DNA from: a virus
DNA: 64,000 nucleotides
Direction: 5' to 3' (one strand)
Virus record (IMG/VR): IMGVR_UViG_3300043787_000193
Coordinates: 1-64,000 of that record
Numbering within the stretch: the first letter of the stretch is position 1; every line of letters starts with the position of its first letter. Positions 47,764 through 57,006 of this stretch are shown here, piece by piece. The notes below the pieces were generated by a model, which ran no database searches, was not told where the DNA came from, and saw only the letters and a list, made by a program, of their open reading frames with translations. A program made the translations under genes and the position numbers.

Positions 47764-48002
47764 GCGTGCGGGATCGCCATGATGTAGAGAACGTCTCGGG
47801 TCATCGCTTCGTAGTCCTGTGGGTCGCAGTCGAACAGGGAGTGCTCCCAGAGTTCGGCGAAGCAACGCACTGCCGCCGCCGCTCTCTCCGAATCTACAGC
47901 CCGTCCGATGGCGTCGCGTGGATGATCTGCGAGGTTCGGGTTACTTTGGTTTCTGGCCGAATGGAACCGCCGCGCCGTAGGATTGCTTCCGGAGGTAATC
48001 AT
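47760..48002 (-). CDS. Hypothetical protein, start uncertain
   Basis: The reading frame ends at TGA 47762-47760, coupled to the next ATG. The well-composed part is the C-terminal 45 residues (AAAVRCFAELWEHSLFDCDP...RDVLYIMAIPHA). The only ATG far enough upstream (48002) overlaps the divergent plus gene's start; a GTG at about 47870 would give a 36-residue form. I cannot decide between them. Confidence 0.45.
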   Translation of the reverse strand: MITSGSNPTARRFHSARNQSNPNLADHPRDAIGRAVDSERAAAAVRCFAELWEHSLFDCDPQDYEAMTRDVLYIMAIPHA

Positions 48003-48288
48003 GTCGAGAGCTGCAACTGCAACTGCGCCCGCTCGTCCCAAAGTTCAGGACGTGGAGAAAGCTATCGGGGAAATTCATCCCGACGGGCTGAAAGAAATCA
48101 CTTACCGCTGTTCGAACGAGAAATGCGACAACGAGCAGGTCATCCGCTACTTCGCCAACCTGCAAGTCTTGCCGGTGACGTGTTGCACGAAATGTAAAGC
48201 CGGATTCGGCATCGAAGTCCCGAAGATGCTGGAGTTCCGCGTCGGCATGTTCCCCGTCGATGGCTCCGAGCGCCGCTTCGAGCGCTGA
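48001..48288 (+). CDS. Plus-strand zinc-ribbon protein
   Basis: 95 residues, ATG five bases after GGAGG. After an Ala/Pro-rich start comes YRCSNEKCDNEQVIRYFANL, then CCTKCKAGF, giving CxxxxC and CxxC half-sites of a zinc ribbon (about residues 36-67). It is an isolated plus gene just downstream of the capsid gene and convergent with it, probably a further moron or regulator. Confidence 0.65.
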   Translation: MSRAATATAPARPKVQDVEKAIGEIHPDGLKEITYRCSNEKCDNEQVIRYFANLQVLPVTCCTKCKAGFGIEVPKMLEFRVGMFPVDGSERRFER

Positions 48289-48303
48289 AAAAGGTAAAGA
48301 AGA

Positions 48304-48336
48304 AAGGGCGGCGGCTGCTTGAGGTCCGCCGCCCTT
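48304..48336 (-). terminator. Terminator downstream of the major capsid gene
   Basis: A perfect 11-bp stem AAGGGCGGCGG/CCGCCGCCCTT (48304-48314 and 48326-48336) with an 11-base loop. On the minus strand it is followed by TCTTCTTT, i.e. a T-rich tail in the direction of transcription of the capsid gene that ends at 48408. On the plus strand it also follows the zinc-ribbon gene, but without a good U-tract. Confidence 0.75.
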
Positions 48337-48407
48337 CCGTTGGTCGCAGGCTATCTTATTCCGCTCGCGCGGCTTACGGCCCTTGTCCAGTCAATCACGT
48401 CCAGTCG

Positions 48408-49682
48408 TTAGTACCCGAACGCTGATCCCCCTGGGACTCCGCAGCCTGTGATCACGCCCTGGGCCGCGGCGTTATCGAGGTAGCACTGGCTGAAGTCCAC
48501 CATGCAACTCGCGTACTGCAAGTTCGGCGTGCCCCCGCTGTTGTACGTGTTGTACACGCGGCTGCCGAAGAACTGCAGCCAGTAGGGATCGGCGAACTTC
48601 ACCCAACCGAAGGCGTCGGGCACGATCATGTACCAGGCCTGCTGGTCGGCGTGCTGGCCTTTGACGATCATCTCGCCTTCGAGCGTCACCGCTCCCCGGA
48701 AAAATGGATCGAAGCCTTCCGCCTTCCCGCCCGACAGTGGGATGTATTCCATGTCGTAGCCGATTTCCTTCAGCGAGTTGATCTGGGTTTCGTGGGTGTA
48801 CCAGAAGGTTCCCTTCAGATCGTCTTCGCTGATGCGGGCGTTGCGCTGCAGCTTGAGCAGCATGATCGCCGAGCGCGTGATCGGGTTGTTGCCCATGTCG
48901 AATCCATTGCTGACGACTTGGGGCGTGGTCGAGCGCGGGATGCCGTGCAGGTTTCCCGTCGCCGAATACGAGATCAGCGCGCGCAGTCCGTTGATCCAGA
49001 CCGGCGTCCCGTCGGTCAGGCCGCCGTAGCGCACGATGTCGTTCGTGTTCGAGCCGGCCGGCGCGTTGCCCGCGTACTGGAAGTTGTTCTGGCTGCCCAT
49101 GAACGCGGTTTTGTTGGTGATGGTGAGCGAACCGCGGCTGGTGTTGTTCGCCGGGTTCACGATGTCGGGCGATTGCCCGATTTCGATGTTGCGCGCGCCG
49201 AAGGGCATGGTGTTGACGTTCGCCACGCCGTTGGCGGGAGCCGCTGACAGCGTAGCCAGGTTGCCCGTGCCGTCGGTGTGCAGACCGATGTCCAGCCAGT
49301 TCTTGTGCATGACGGTCAGGTCTGCGAGTGCTTCGGAGACGACGTTGGCGATGGCGACTTGCTCGACCTTCTGGCCGATCAACGCCACTTCTTCGGTCCA
49401 GTTGGTCGAAACCGAAATGCCGGTCGGGGTGACGCCGCCGGCGATCCACGAAGGAGCGTTGCCAAGAGGCGCGGCGCCGCCGTCGGGGTTCACGTAGCGC
49501 GAATCGCCGCCCGCGTTCGCGATTTTCTCCACGATGCGGAACAGGCGGTTCGATACCCGGTCAGCGCGCTGGTTGGTGAAGCGGCTGGCCAGGGCCTTGC
49601 TGGTAATCAAAACTTTGGGGATGCGGGTGGTCACCCGTTCCAGGGTGAGGTTGAGCATCTGAAATACGTCTAAGGTAGACAT
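48408..49682 (-). CDS. Major capsid protein (HK97-type)
   Basis: 424 residues. The order of elements fits the HK97 fold: a mobile N-arm, long helical region (TNQRADRVSNRLFRIVEKIA), E-loop-like segment with GGGVTP-type glycine turns, a peripheral domain with TEEVALIGQKVEQVAIANVV, and a C-terminal beta domain with FFRGAVTLEGEMIV and PYWLQFFGSRVYN. The size is typical. It lies downstream of portal and scaffold-like genes, the standard order. No protease is evident nearby. Confidence 0.75.
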   Translation of the reverse strand: MSTLDVFQMLNLTLERVTTRIPKVLITSKALASRFTNQRADRVSNRLFRIVEKIANAGGDSRYVNPDGGAAPLGNAPSWIAGGVTPTGISVSTNWTEEVALIGQKVEQVAIANVVSEALADLTVMHKNWLDIGLHTDGTGNLATLSAAPANGVANVNTMPFGARNIEIGQSPDIVNPANNTSRGSLTITNKTAFMGSQNNFQYAGNAPAGSNTNDIVRYGGLTDGTPVWINGLRALISYSATGNLHGIPRSTTPQVVSNGFDMGNNPITRSAIMLLKLQRNARISEDDLKGTFWYTHETQINSLKEIGYDMEYIPLSGGKAEGFDPFFRGAVTLEGEMIVKGQHADQQAWYMIVPDAFGWVKFADPYWLQFFGSRVYNTYNSGGTPNLQYASCMVDFSQCYLDNAAAQGVITGCGVPGGSAFGY

Positions 49683-49758
49683 GGGTTAGGTTCTCCGTTG
49701 TGGTTGGGCGCGGGCAGATTCACCCGTGCAGTGGCTTGCCTCTCGCGAGTCTTTACGG

Positions 49759-51300
49759 CTATTGGTCCAGCTTCAGCACCGCGCGGAAGTACTCCGGGCC
49801 GCCTTCTTTGGCGTTCGGATTCTCGGCGCGCGCAAGCTCCATCGCTTTCGCGTGGAACTGGTCGCCCGAGGCGGTGGCGGGGAAGTTGGTCGGCGTGGTT
49901 CCGGAAGTTTTCGGTTCCATGCGTCCGGCCGTGGACTGCGAGTCGATTTTGTTGAGACGGTCTTTGTTGGCGTCCACGATGGGAGCGCCGAACTGACCTA
50001 CGACAGATTCAAGGAGCTTCACTACCCGCTCCTTCATGTAGGTCTGGTTGAGGGCCACGCGCCGCTGCTCGTAATCTTTGGCAGTGGGCGACAGTCGATC
50101 GCGTTCCTGCAAATACAGGTCGTTCTTCAGCATCCGTTCGGTGAGTTCGTTCCAAACGGTTTTGGTGACCAACGCTTTCAGTTCATTGGTGAGCGCTGTC
50201 TTGTCGAGAAAATCCTTAATGAGCGGGGAGATGGCCTTGTCGGTTTCCCCAACGATGCGGTCCTCGCGCTGATTAAAAGAGGTTTCCGTGGTTCTGGCAT
50301 CGCGGGCTTTCGAGTCTCGTTCGATCTGGTCGGCGCGGGCCAAGCGCTCCTGCACCTCTTTCGGTAAATCCTTGGTCGCGTCGGCGGCTTTTGTGCCCGG
50401 CTTCTGGTAGCCGTTCTTGATGAAGGCTCCGAGGAAGTCGACGGCACCCTTCAGATCGGTGGCGAAAGCTTTATCTTCGTCGTTCGTGGCGGCTGCGATC
50501 AGCTTGTCGGCCAGTTCGCCGATCTTGGCGTCGCGCACGCCGGCGGAGAAGTCGATGAGCTTTGAAATCGAGCCATCGTTCTTGAATGCGCCGGGGATGT
50601 TCGGATCGGGGACGGGCTGGCCGTTCTCGTCCCGGATGAAGGACATCGGAACCAGTGTGTCCATCATGAACTTGTCGAAGTCTTCCACCGTCTTCACTGC
50701 AGGCAGGCCGCGATCGAGCTTCACGAAGTTGGCGTTGCCCTCAAGTGCGATGTCGAGCGCTTCCATGCTCGGAACTTTTTCAAGGAACTGGCTGGTCTGG
50801 GCGGCCAACCGCGCGTTCTCCGAGAGGGTTTCGACGGTCAGCCCTTTCGCGGCGAGGAAATCTTTGACTTCCTGCGGGGCTTCGGCGAGGGCGGCGGTGA
50901 TCTTCTCGGCAGGCAAGGGGCCGAGTTTGTCGAGAGGATTCGCGACGGCTGCGGGCTTGGCGGGCTCTGCGGCGGGTTTCGCTGCTTCGGCGGCGGGCGT
51001 GGCCGATTCTGCTGGTTTCGCAGGCTCGGCGGCCGGTGGCGCGACTTCCGCAGGTCTCGCGGCAGTGAGTTCCTTCTCGACTTCGGCGGCGGACTCGCGA
51101 ACAATATCTTGAATCGAAGGTTCAGCAGCGGGTTGCGACGCGGGCGCGGGTTGTGATCCGGAAGTATCCGGCGCAGATGCTGGCGCGGGAGAAGAGGCGG
51201 GCGCAGCTCCAGCGGCAGGTTCGGCCACGGCTCCCGCAGCGAGAAACAGCGTCCCGGTGTAGAGAAAGAAATGCAGCAACTTGCTGATGAGTAAGTTCAT
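49759..51300 (-). CDS. Scaffold-like protein with N-terminal membrane segment
   Basis: 513 residues immediately upstream of the capsid gene. It begins with a hydrophobic segment (LLISKLLHFFLYTGTLFLAA, residues 3-22) with AGAVAEPAAG after it, a typical signal or anchor. Then comes a Pro/Ala/Glu-rich linker (about 30-130, repeated PAKPAA motifs), a helical region and an extended charged coiled-coil C-terminal half (e.g. DYEQRRVALNQTYMKERVVK). Position and composition are those of a scaffold or capsid-assembly protein. An N-terminal signal there is unusual and may mean membrane-associated capsid assembly. Confidence 0.6.
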   Translation of the reverse strand: MNLLISKLLHFFLYTGTLFLAAGAVAEPAAGAAPASSPAPASAPDTSGSQPAPASQPAAEPSIQDIVRESAAEVEKELTAARPAEVAPPAAEPAKPAESATPAAEAAKPAAEPAKPAAVANPLDKLGPLPAEKITAALAEAPQEVKDFLAAKGLTVETLSENARLAAQTSQFLEKVPSMEALDIALEGNANFVKLDRGLPAVKTVEDFDKFMMDTLVPMSFIRDENGQPVPDPNIPGAFKNDGSISKLIDFSAGVRDAKIGELADKLIAAATNDEDKAFATDLKGAVDFLGAFIKNGYQKPGTKAADATKDLPKEVQERLARADQIERDSKARDARTTETSFNQREDRIVGETDKAISPLIKDFLDKTALTNELKALVTKTVWNELTERMLKNDLYLQERDRLSPTAKDYEQRRVALNQTYMKERVVKLLESVVGQFGAPIVDANKDRLNKIDSQSTAGRMEPKTSGTTPTNFPATASGDQFHAKAMELARAENPNAKEGGPEYFRAVLKLDQ

Positions 51301-51357
51301 TGTGCTTGTCCTTTTTGGGTTGTGCTTGGAGTGGGTGGTGCTTAGAAGATTGGTGCT

Positions 51358-51564
51358 TTAGAGAAAGCGTCGGTTCTGGTTCACGGAATCATCGAGAGCG
51401 GTGAAGACCTGAGTTGCACTGCGTCGACGGCGCGGTTCCGGCTTTTCTAAACCGAACGGGTCCTGCCGCTCCTGCGTTTTCTTGTAGGGACACTGCTCGC
51501 TGCCTTCATAGTGGCCGAGAGAGCCACAGGTCCCGCAGGCTCGATAGCGTCCGTTGATTCCCAT
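51358..51564 (-). CDS. 68-residue CCHC zinc-knuckle protein
   Basis: Residues 10-25 (CGTCGSLGHYEGSEQC) give C-x2-C-x4-H-x6-C, close to the classic CCHC knuckle that binds single-stranded nucleic acid or protein. The rest is basic (EPRRRRSATQ) with an unstructured end. It lies between the portal and scaffold-like genes and may be a packaged or assembly cofactor. Confidence 0.65.
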   Translation of the reverse strand: MGINGRYRACGTCGSLGHYEGSEQCPYKKTQERQDPFGLEKPEPRRRRSATQVFTALDDSVNQNRRFL

Positions 51565-51581
51565 TTTTCAAAGTCAGATTG

Positions 51582-54083
51582 TCACTGAATACTCATCGGC
51601 GCGAGTGACGCTCCCGGTACCGGTGGCACAGGTCCGGGCTGCGGCGCTCCAGCAGGTAGAGGCGGGGCACTCGTCGGCTCTGGTCCACTCGCGGCGGCTC
51701 CCGGCCCACCCGGTCCCGGCATCGGCGGAGCCATCTGCATCTGCTGCATCATGCGCAGCTTTTCGAGGTAGAGCATCAGGTTCTGGAAGCCGGGCTCGAA
51801 TTCTTCCAAGAGTTTCGCGCCGTTCTTCAGTCCATAGATGACGACGACTTCGATGGCCTGGTCCCAGTAATCTTTCAACAAGTCCGCGTTCGGCGCGATC
51901 GAGCACTGCATCTCGGGCGCGCCTGTGACCGCGTTCGGCCCTTCGCTCGGCGGCTGCTCGATCAGCTTCGCGACGTCGGCCTGCACCCAGCGCCGGGCAT
52001 CTTCTTCCGGCAACTGCATATCGGGAGGACCTAAGTAGCGGATCATCTGCCGCCGGTTCTGGTAGTTGTTCAGAATCTCCATTAGGATCGGGTTCTCTTT
52101 GCCGCGCTGCAGGATGAACTCGATCATCTTCATGTAGAGATCGCGCTGCTGTTCAAAGCCCATGGGGTAGGCTTGATCGGCTTCGGGGTGGGCATGCGCT
52201 TTGCCGGCGAGATCGGCGAGCCGGATAGGTTCGTTGCGCTTGGCGTCGGGGTTGTCGTCGTCCTGGATCACGTCGTACACGTCATCGACGGCGTTCGCGG
52301 CGAAGCAATCCACGCTGAGATTCGAAGACTGCGCGGTTTCCTGCCGGATCATGTCCCAATCGCCCCAGAGCACGCCCATGGCGACGCGCAGGGCTTGCTC
52401 CTGGCCTTTGGCGGTGTCGATGTCTTTCTGGGTGCCGCCGTAAGTCTGGGGCACGATGCGAGTCAAAAGCTGAATCGTCATCTTCAGCGCTTCGCTTCGC
52501 TTGAAGACTTCGCCGGAAATTTCCGTCTTCAACTGCATGAAGACTTTATTCAGGTCGTTGTCCATCCCTCCCGCGGACATGGGAATGCCGATCATGCGGC
52601 CCGGCGGCATGTGCTGATTGTTTAACTGCTTTCCCACCAGCTTCATGTTGTAGAGCAGCACTCCGGAGGCGAGCCGGTCGCAGTACTCCTGCAGCGTGTT
52701 CTCGTTGTCGTTGATCTCGTCCTGGATGCACATCGCCGGATTCACGCGCGAGGTGGGGAACAACCCAATGTCGGTTCTCACTCCCGCCCAGGACCATTCC
52801 TTGTGCATGGGACATTTGCGGCCGTCGAGCGCGTCTTCGCCGAGTGTGGCCAGACAGAGCCCTTCCGGGAATTTGTCGTGCAGCGCGCCGGCGTCCGCTT
52901 TCTTGTCCAGGTAGTCGAAGGAGTCGGGCTGGAAGAACGTTCTATGGTAGGTGGGCAACATCTGCGGCGTGATCAGGCCGCGCTGAATGCTTGGGGAAAG
53001 AGCGCGCAATCGCGCAATCCGCTCAATTTCCCCGTCCGGCGCCGCGGTGTCCGATCCTCGCTTCACCATGTCCCAGGCGTCGGGATACATGCCGCGCAAC
53101 GCGCCCGTGAAAATCTCCGCTTCCAGATCGATCAGCGGGGTATTCAGCAAAGGCACGCGGCTATCGGCGCGGGCCATGGGCATGGCATCGACCTGCAGGC
53201 AGTTGAAAATCGATTGCTGCACCTGGCCCTTCACCACTTTCTTTTTCCCGGTGACCACCGGCATCTTGGCGGTGATGCCGGGGAAGAAGTGTTGCGAGCC
53301 CAGTTTCATGCCGCAGCCGGCGCAGATCGCGCCCGGAGGCTCCGGCATGTCGGCGGTGATTTGCGTGGGGTTGTCGGTACCGCAGTTGGGGCAGGAATAG
53401 CGGTGAGGAACGACTTGCTGGTAGTCCCAGTCGATCACATCTTCATAGACGGGATCACAGAGGCGCTCATCCATGGTCCAGCGGGTGTAGCGGAAATAAC
53501 TTCCGGCGTAGAAGAAAGCCTTGAGCTGCTGTTCGAGCATCTGGCTTTCGTTGTTCTGCCGCCCGATCATCCTGGCCGCCCGGCTCCGGGTTTGCGCCGC
53601 CCGGTTGTCGAGGTCGTCTTCCGCGTTGTCGGGCCACCACTCCACTCTTGGAATCGAAGCCTTCAGGACGGAGACGTAGACGCCTTCGAGAAATTGAATG
53701 TAGTTGTGCGAGTACTGGTAGAGGTTCGCGAGATTGGCTGCGTTGTTTGCGTCGGCGATGCCGCCACCGCCCGACATGAACGGGTTGTAGTAGGAATTGG
53801 TGTAGGGATCGAGGATGCAGAACTGGTTGTCTTTCGAGTACTCGATGGCTTTCAGGGTGTCGCGGATTTTCAATCGGCGCTGGATGGCCCAGCTTTCCTT
53901 CAGCTCGCGCCGGATCATCATCAGGTTGTCGCAGATGGGCTTGGTCAGGCCGATAGCGTCGAGGCGCTGCTGAATCTTGCCGCGGGCGGGCGAATTGCGG
54001 GCAGGCTCCGCCCCTTGGCGGTATTGCGAGGGATCGATGGGGGGCTTCGAGAAAAGCCCGCTAGGATTTGGGGAGAGACCCAA
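51582..54083 (-). CDS. Portal protein with embedded zinc ribbon
   Basis: 833 residues from TTG 54083, immediately after the stop of the small gene upstream. The N-terminal region (RRELKESWAIQRRLKIRDTL) and the central region (NENTLQEYCDRLASGVLLYN, TYGGTQKDIDTAKGQEQALR) fit large P22-like portals. The C-terminus is a long helical barrel-like part followed by a Pro/Gly/Met-rich tail. An unusual feature is a zinc ribbon inserted near residues 228-255 (SCPNCGTDNPTQ, then CAGCGMK). Position next to scaffold-like and capsid genes supports the assignment. Confidence 0.75.
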   Translation of the reverse strand: MGLSPNPSGLFSKPPIDPSQYRQGAEPARNSPARGKIQQRLDAIGLTKPICDNLMMIRRELKESWAIQRRLKIRDTLKAIEYSKDNQFCILDPYTNSYYNPFMSGGGGIADANNAANLANLYQYSHNYIQFLEGVYVSVLKASIPRVEWWPDNAEDDLDNRAAQTRSRAARMIGRQNNESQMLEQQLKAFFYAGSYFRYTRWTMDERLCDPVYEDVIDWDYQQVVPHRYSCPNCGTDNPTQITADMPEPPGAICAGCGMKLGSQHFFPGITAKMPVVTGKKKVVKGQVQQSIFNCLQVDAMPMARADSRVPLLNTPLIDLEAEIFTGALRGMYPDAWDMVKRGSDTAAPDGEIERIARLRALSPSIQRGLITPQMLPTYHRTFFQPDSFDYLDKKADAGALHDKFPEGLCLATLGEDALDGRKCPMHKEWSWAGVRTDIGLFPTSRVNPAMCIQDEINDNENTLQEYCDRLASGVLLYNMKLVGKQLNNQHMPPGRMIGIPMSAGGMDNDLNKVFMQLKTEISGEVFKRSEALKMTIQLLTRIVPQTYGGTQKDIDTAKGQEQALRVAMGVLWGDWDMIRQETAQSSNLSVDCFAANAVDDVYDVIQDDDNPDAKRNEPIRLADLAGKAHAHPEADQAYPMGFEQQRDLYMKMIEFILQRGKENPILMEILNNYQNRRQMIRYLGPPDMQLPEEDARRWVQADVAKLIEQPPSEGPNAVTGAPEMQCSIAPNADLLKDYWDQAIEVVVIYGLKNGAKLLEEFEPGFQNLMLYLEKLRMMQQMQMAPPMPGPGGPGAAASGPEPTSAPPLPAGAPQPGPVPPVPGASLAPMSIQ

Positions 54084-54401
54084 TTACATCTTCCGTTTCA
54101 GCCGGTGCATAGGGTGATCTTCCGGGATCGCCGGCATGTCGTCCGCATCCGGTTCTTCGTGATCGCCACTGGCTTTGCCTTCGTGCGCGTCCATCAGGCG
54201 GTCGAGGTGCTTGTGGAGCTCGCCGCGCTCGCCGTGAGCGAAGAGTTTCTCGTTCTTCTCCTCTTCACCCATTGCCATCGGTGCGGCGGTTTCCTTGCCG
54301 CCTTCCGGTTCGTGCACCGGATCGTGCCGCACTTCGTAGTGCGTTCCCGCTTTGGGGGAGATGTGGATGCCGTGGAACTTGCCCATCTTCTTTTTTGCCA
54401 T
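54084..54401 (-). CDS. 105-residue charged His/Glu-rich protein with DHPMHRL tail
   Basis: Starts at ATG 54401 with MAKKKMGKFHGIHISPKAGT; it is very rich in His, Glu and Lys. The C-terminus IPEDHPMHRLKRKM carries the motif also found at the ends of the proteins at 56969 (KDHPLHRLRAKPKG) and 59094 (KDHPLQQLRAKPRG). It ends one base before the portal start, so the two are coupled. The role is unknown; the shared tail may be a binding tag for a common virion partner. Confidence 0.65.
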   Translation of the reverse strand: MAKKKMGKFHGIHISPKAGTHYEVRHDPVHEPEGGKETAAPMAMGEEEKNEKLFAHGERGELHKHLDRLMDAHEGKASGDHEEPDADDMPAIPEDHPMHRLKRKM

Positions 54402-54414
54402 GAAAGTTGTTCTC

Positions 54415-54834
54415 CTAAGCCTGTGGCGGCGCTGGCTTGCCGCGCAAAATCTCTTCCATCATGTTGGCCGCCTTCGCCTGTAACTCAGCACGCTGTTTCT
54501 GGTCGTAGTCTTTTTCTTTTTGCTGGTGCTCTGTGGCGGCGGTCGATTCCAAATAGCTGCGGATGGCGCTCGGCCTGGTCCCGACTTGCTGGATGACCGC
54601 GCCGATCCCGGTCGGCTGCTCGGATTCCTCGGCCTGCGCTGCCGAGAGTTGCGGGGCTTCGTCTTTTTTTACAAAGCGTTCGTCGAGATGGAAGCCGGTC
54701 GAGCGGAAGTTGATCTCGTCCACCACGCGGGCATGCGCGTATTTCACCTCGGCCAACTCGCGGCGCAGTTCGAGGATTTCCCGCTCACGGTCGGCGTAGC
54801 GGGCGCGGGATACGAAGGGGAGAGAGAAGGTCAT
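54415..54834 (-). CDS. 139-residue coiled-coil protein
   Basis: A charged helix (DREREILELRRELAEVKYAH) opens the protein, followed by a variable middle and a C-terminal helix (QKQRAELQAKAANMMEEILR). It is expected to dimerise through its coiled coils. It lies upstream of the portal cluster and downstream of a fibre gene. Possibly a chaperone or minor head protein; no family recognised. Confidence 0.55.
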   Translation of the reverse strand: MTFSLPFVSRARYADREREILELRRELAEVKYAHARVVDEINFRSTGFHLDERFVKKDEAPQLSAAQAEESEQPTGIGAVIQQVGTRPSAIRSYLESTAATEHQQKEKDYDQKQRAELQAKAANMMEEILRGKPAPPQA

Positions 54835-54836
54835 GA

Positions 54837-56465
54837 CTAGTTCAGAACCAGCACAAACGGAATGTTGACGGTGGTCGCGTTGGTGATGTTGGTGCTGGTG
54901 ATGGTGGTCTGCAAAGTGCCATTCACGCAGGCATCGGTGGTGTCTTTGCCGTAGGTGTTGGCCGTCGCGCTGGACCCGCCCAATTGATTTCCAATCGGGG
55001 CTGATCCGATGATGTCGATCAGCGCCGTCGTGTCATCTGAACAGGACGCTAGATAATAAGACGTATTCGCCAGCATCGTGAAGGTCGTCAGAGAGGTTCC
55101 GCAAACTGACCCGGTGGCTCCGGTGCTTTGCTGCCCGATGTGCCAGCGCAGGGTGAGCGTGGTGCCTGAAATTGAATAAACGCCAACATCGACGTGTCCG
55201 CCAGCGTGAAGCGTAGTGACGTTGATGCAGCCGGTCGCCCCGAGGAGTCGCTGGTTGGTGTTGTAAAAACGACCGATATGATATTGATTTGCGGTGTAGG
55301 CCGCGCCCGGACCGGGGCCAACGAATCCCCAGTTTTCTCCACCTATCATGTAGGAGCAACCCGACTGACATCCGATTGCGGCAACCGCCGAATCGACATA
55401 AGAGTCGGTCGCTACTTTCGTATCGTTGCTTAAAGCAGATTGCTTCGTAGCGGTCATGCCGTTCGCCAATGCTCCAGCCACGACCCCAGCAGCAGGTAAG
55501 CCCGAGGCGTTCGTTAACGTAGCTGCCGAAGGCGTCCCGAGATTTGGTGTCGTGAGCACGGCATTGGTGATCGCTGTGCCGCTGGTCAGAGTAGACGGCA
55601 GATCACCCGCTGAAATCGCAGCATCTACGAAGTTTGTTCCGTTGTTGCGGAGATAGTGGCCCGCCGTGGTTGCGCTCGTAATCGAGAATCCCGCGGCCGG
55701 GAAGTTCCAGACGTTCGAAGAGGTGACGGTGGCCGCGTCCGCCGCCGAGTTATTCGCCACGAAATGGATAGCGTTCGCCCCCAGCGTTCCGAGTCCGAGA
55801 TCCCCTGACTGCCCGTAGAGGTAGATTTCTCCCGCTAGGCCCGTTAGATTGCCGGTTCCGGAGAACCCGCTGCTGTTGATGCCAAAGTCGCCGTAGTGCG
55901 TCGTCGCGGTGCCTTGATCGTTGTTGACGATGTAATCGGTGCTGGCGCTGGCTCCGGAGTTCGTGTTCTGCAATATCATCTGCACGAAGGAGTTCGCGCT
56001 GGCTTGCCCGCTGTAGAGGATGTTGGTGTCCGAGAAACTCAGCGTGCCGACGTTAAACCCGGCTGCCGTGAGCACACTCGAAGAGTCAGTGATTCCAGTG
56101 TCGCAACCAATCGTCGTTCCTGAACCGGAGTAATAGCCAAGGCCCGCGGCCGCGCAACTGCCCACCGTTCCCGAGCCGCCCCCGGTTGCCGTCATGGTGA
56201 ACGTCGAGCCAGAGAATGAGCACGACATCCCAGTCGAGCACTTCAGGGCGGCGTAACTTGTGGCCGTCCCCAGGTTCGAGGAACCGTTAAAGAACTGAAG
56301 AATGAACCCCTGAGGGGGCACGGGCGAGGCGAGAAATTCCTTGGGCACGCGCACATCGGCCATCAGCGGCGGCACCTGTTTAGGCACACTTTGGGCAACA
56401 GCCGCCAAACTCAACAGAGTGAAGACCAGAACAGGGAAGAGGCGTTTCATGATTCCAGAGTTCAT
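54837..56465 (-). CDS. Secreted-type fibre protein
   Basis: 542 residues. The start at ATG 56465 (GGAG upstream) gives MNSGIMKRLFPVLVFTLLSL, AAVAQS, a Sec signal with cleavage after about residue 26. The body is a Ser/Thr/Gly/Asn-rich repeat region (GTATTHYGDFGINSSGFSGT) and then alpha/beta segments with a TKVATDSYVDSAVAAI linker found in many phage fibres, ending in a compact head domain with a SYYLASCSDDTTALIDIIG stretch. It lies between small virion genes, so it probably forms part of a fibre or baseplate-like structure. Confidence 0.6.
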   Translation of the reverse strand: MNSGIMKRLFPVLVFTLLSLAAVAQSVPKQVPPLMADVRVPKEFLASPVPPQGFILQFFNGSSNLGTATSYAALKCSTGMSCSFSGSTFTMTATGGGSGTVGSCAAAGLGYYSGSGTTIGCDTGITDSSSVLTAAGFNVGTLSFSDTNILYSGQASANSFVQMILQNTNSGASASTDYIVNNDQGTATTHYGDFGINSSGFSGTGNLTGLAGEIYLYGQSGDLGLGTLGANAIHFVANNSAADAATVTSSNVWNFPAAGFSITSATTAGHYLRNNGTNFVDAAISAGDLPSTLTSGTAITNAVLTTPNLGTPSAATLTNASGLPAAGVVAGALANGMTATKQSALSNDTKVATDSYVDSAVAAIGCQSGCSYMIGGENWGFVGPGPGAAYTANQYHIGRFYNTNQRLLGATGCINVTTLHAGGHVDVGVYSISGTTLTLRWHIGQQSTGATGSVCGTSLTTFTMLANTSYYLASCSDDTTALIDIIGSAPIGNQLGGSSATANTYGKDTTDACVNGTLQTTITSTNITNATTVNIPFVLVLN

Positions 56466-56467
56466 GG

Positions 56468-56845
56468 CTACGACCACTCCCGCACGCGCACCTGCGTAGC
56501 TGTCACGGTGGCGCTGAGGACCTGAATGTAGACCGTGGCCGGGATGGAATTGTTCGCCGGATCCGTCATGGCTGGGGAAGCGAAGCCAAGTTTCCCGCGG
56601 TAGGTGTTATCCCCAAGCGGCAGCACTTCGCCGGGAAGCAAGGGGTAGCTGGCGACGAAGTTGTCGTCCGGCTTCTGATAGACCAGGCCTTCCGGCGCGA
56701 AGTTTGAACCGGTGTAGCCCTTCGGCGGGCACTCCTGGATTTCGACGTACTTGGCGAACTTCGAGGCGCTGATCTTCACTGCGGCGCCGCCGCTGCCGTT
56801 GATGGCGACGATGGTTTCGCTCGGGTTGCTTATTCTTGTGGACAT
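56468..56845 (-). CDS. 125-residue beta-rich structural protein
   Basis: The start is ATG 56845, overlapping the small gene upstream. The product (MSTRISNPSETIVAINGSGG..., VYIQVLSATVTATQVRVREW) is a compact beta domain with a conserved-looking FAPEGLVYQKPDDNF turn. Its place before a fibre gene suggests a capsid decoration or fibre-adaptor protein; the ribosome site is weak. Confidence 0.55.
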   Translation of the reverse strand: MSTRISNPSETIVAINGSGGAAVKISASKFAKYVEIQECPPKGYTGSNFAPEGLVYQKPDDNFVASYPLLPGEVLPLGDNTYRGKLGFASPAMTDPANNSIPATVYIQVLSATVTATQVRVREWS

Positions 56846-57006
56846 GAAGGTTGAGTCGCTTTCTGTGCGAACTGCTGCTTCCACTCGGAGGCGTGAAGCT
56901 GCTCGGTCCAGTCGCGCTGATAGCTCTGCTGGGTTTCAATCACAGCGTCGATGCACTCGCTGAGGTCGTCAGCGAGTTCCTGTGGGGTAGCCTTTTGGTT
57001 TGGCAC
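56830..57006 (-). CDS. 58-residue hypothetical protein overlapping its neighbours
   Basis: Reads GTG 57006 to TAA 56832-56830. The product (MPNQKATPQELADDLSECIDAVIETQQSYQ..., i.e. an acidic helical protein ending in KATQPSCPQE) has the composition of a real protein and fills the gap between the DHPL gene and the structural gene, overlapping both by 38 and 16 bases. No strong ribosome site; moderate confidence. Confidence 0.45.
   Translation of the reverse strand: MPNQKATPQELADDLSECIDAVIETQQSYQRDWTEQLHASEWKQQFAQKATQPSCPQE

Noticed and set aside
56607-56939. A 110-residue minus frame overlapping the structural gene at 56468
   Set aside because: It is His/Arg-rich and out of frame with two better-composed genes in the same place (56468-56845 and 56830-57006).
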